DNA of 60,440 nucleotides from CAZMYM01 sp964620325 (GTDB lineage: Bacteria; Bipolaricaulota; Bipolaricaulia; UBA7950; UBA9294). The stretch lies in contig CAZUIM010000015.1 in NCBI GenBank assembly GCA_964620325.1, forward strand, positions 1 through 60,440. The letters run 5' to 3'. This document shows positions 59,579 through 60,440 of the stretch, one piece after another; the stretch's first letter is position 1; the number at the start of each line of letters is the position of its first letter. The notes beneath the pieces were generated by a model, which was not told the DNA's origin, made no database searches, and saw nothing but the letters and a program-made list of their open reading frames with translations. Position numbers and translations under genes: made by a program.

Positions 59579-60269
59579 CCCTCTGATTCGCACGGAAGAC
59601 CTTTCGAAAATCTACCAGGCCGACGGCGTGTCGACCCCGGCGCTGAACGGCGTCGACTTGGAACTCCACGAGAGCGAGTTCACCGCGGTCGCGGGACCGT
59701 CCGGCTCGGGGAAGTCGACCCTGTTGCACCTGCTGGGCGGGCTCGATCGTCCGACCGAAGGCGAGATCTACCTTCAGGGCGAGGCGATGTCCGGCCTGAC
59801 CAAGGATGAACTCGCCAAGCTTCGGCTCACCCAGATCGGGTTCGTCTTCCAGGCGTACAACCTGATCCCGGTGCTGACGGTCCTGGAGAACACGGCGTTC
59901 GTGCTCGAGCTGCAGGGGGTCGTTCGCTCGGAACGGATCGAGCGCGCGAAGAAGATCCTCGCCGAGCTGGGGATCGAGGAGTACGCCGACCAGTACCCGA
60001 ACCGGATCTCGGGCGGCCAGCAACAGCGCGTCGCCGTCGCACGGGCCGTCGTGAGCGAGCCGTCGATCGTCCTCGCCGATGAGCCGACGGCGAACCTCGA
60101 CACGGCGACGAGCCGCGAGCTGATCGATCTCATGCGCCGGCTGAACGAGGAGAAGGGGGCGACCTTCTTCTTCGCCACCCACGATACACGCCTGCTCGAC
60201 CGGGTCAGCCGGCTGATCACGCTCGTCGACGGAAGGATCTCCGACGACCAGATCCAATCCGTCGAGTGA
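59568..60269 (+). CDS. LolD/MacB-type ABC ATPase
   Basis: The 233-residue ATPase has Walker A GPSGSGKSTLL, the Q-loop FVFQAYNLIPVLTVLEN, signature RISGGQQQRVAVARAV, Walker B IVLADEPTANLDT and switch His ATHDTRL, in the arrangement of LolD, MacB and FtsE. It drives both neighbouring permeases. The ATG (59568) lies inside permease 2, so the four transporter genes overlap and should be made in fixed ratio. The stop overlaps a GTG (60266) that opens a further frame to the window edge. Confidence 0.96.
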   Translation: MSSDPLIRTEDLSKIYQADGVSTPALNGVDLELHESEFTAVAGPSGSGKSTLLHLLGGLDRPTEGEIYLQGEAMSGLTKDELAKLRLTQIGFVFQAYNLIPVLTVLENTAFVLELQGVVRSERIERAKKILAELGIEEYADQYPNRISGGQQQRVAVARAVVSEPSIVLADEPTANLDTATSRELIDLMRRLNEEKGATFFFATHDTRLLDRVSRLITLVDGRISDDQIQSVE

Positions 60270-60440
60270 CCCGTAGCGTCGCGGCTCCTCCCGACGTTCG
60301 GTCGGGGCTTGTCCCCGACCTGGACTTCGGACTCGACGTCGCCCTCAACGTCGCATACAAGATGCGCCTCAACGTCGCACACGAGGTGCGACGCTCGTAT
60401 GCTGGTAGTGGAGAGAAGCGGGACAGGAAGGCCGATGGCT
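60266..60440 (+). other. Open frame or structured transcript end, running off the window
   Basis: Downstream of the ABC operon the plus strand is open from GTG 60266 (overlapping the ATPase stop as GTGA) to the window end: PPDVRSGLVPDLDFGLDVAL, then NVAYKMRLNVAHEVRRSYAG. No family is recognised. The DNA can also form exclusive hairpins: CCCGAC (60290-60295) with GTCGGG (60301-60306), or GTCGGGG (60301-60307) with CCCCGAC (60313-60319). Whether this is a coding gene or a regulatory/terminator region cannot be settled. Confidence 0.35.
60343..60390 (+). repeat. Two tandem 24-bp units, each a stem-loop
   Basis: Units 60343-60366 and 60367-60390 share CCTCAACGTCGCA and then form CGCAT-ACAAG-ATGCG and CGCAC-ACGAG-GTGCG. 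The closing pair changes from T-A to C-G between the two, which keeps the stem. Read as protein they would be LNVAYKMR and LNVAHEVR. Confidence 0.6.

Noticed and set aside
58139..59593. 484-codon open frame opposite permease 2
   Set aside because: Highly charged His/Arg/Asp/Glu composition, exact shadow of the permease, no ribosome site.

Overview
The window is a GC-rich bacterial chromosome segment: most codons end in G or C, genes are tightly packed, and four-base start/stop overlaps are frequent. A LolA-like protein beside a LolCDE/MacB-type transporter, an outer-membrane-like beta protein and many signal peptides point to a cell with an envelope beyond the inner membrane. Housekeeping genes (clpP, tig, rqcH, panB, maf, a tRNA-Thr) are of ordinary bacterial type. 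The mix of DUF763, a CofE-like ligase, a YbjN-like protein and CARDB/WD40 secreted proteins suggests an uncultured lineage. A candidate phylum such as Bipolaricaulota is a guess I cannot prove from the sequence.

Layout. 1-3.6 kb: the end of a type I CRISPR-Cas operon (cas6, cas3, start of cas8; Cmx6/Cmx8-like, 'MYXAN' flavour), with visibly lower GC than its neighbours. 3.7-9.3 kb: protein quality control (DUF763, ClpP, trigger factor, site-2 protease, RqcH) and tRNA-Thr. 9.3-15.4 kb: a decayed beta-propeller gene, a membrane-anchored unknown, a ribbon-helix-helix protein, an unknown gene coupled to panB, then maf, a secreted unknown and an overlooked 33-residue membrane peptide. 15.4-29.2 kb: metabolic and regulatory genes: PLP decarboxylase, CofE-like ligase, a coupled nucleotidyltransferase/ABC-2 exporter operon, glutamine amidotransferase, Fpg/Nei glycosylase, parvulin, M28 peptidase, a large AfsR-like regulator and a saccharopine dehydrogenase-like enzyme.

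29.2-33.8 kb is a gene graveyard. It holds fragments of GNAT acetyltransferases on both strands, a decayed beta-propeller, a broken DJ-1/PfpI gene and a formylglycine-generating-enzyme fragment. Two direct repeats of about 240 bp (29761 and 32181) carry the same GNAT fragment with the same frameshift. They flank an intact WD40 gene and a Cys-rich secreted gene.

33.8-48 kb returns to intact genes: beta-CASP hydrolase, esterase, glutamate dehydrogenase family, CysH-type reductase, a divergent nicotinamidase-like/nicotinate phosphoribosyltransferase pair (NAD salvage), MFS transporter, aldo/keto reductase, spermidine-synthase-like protein, ferredoxin and a coupled YbjN-like pair. 48.3-55.6 kb is a lower-GC accessory region: a large CARDB protein, a RAYT/IS200-like element with recognisable inverted ends, a tyrosine-recombinase N-terminal fragment, cytidine deaminase, two tandem ywbE copies in 300-bp repeats, and three unknown genes. 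55.6 kb to the end is a TetR-controlled operon (TetR, FtsX-type permease, LolA-like carrier, second permease, LolD-like ATPase). It is followed by hairpin-forming 24-bp tandem repeats that run towards the window edge.
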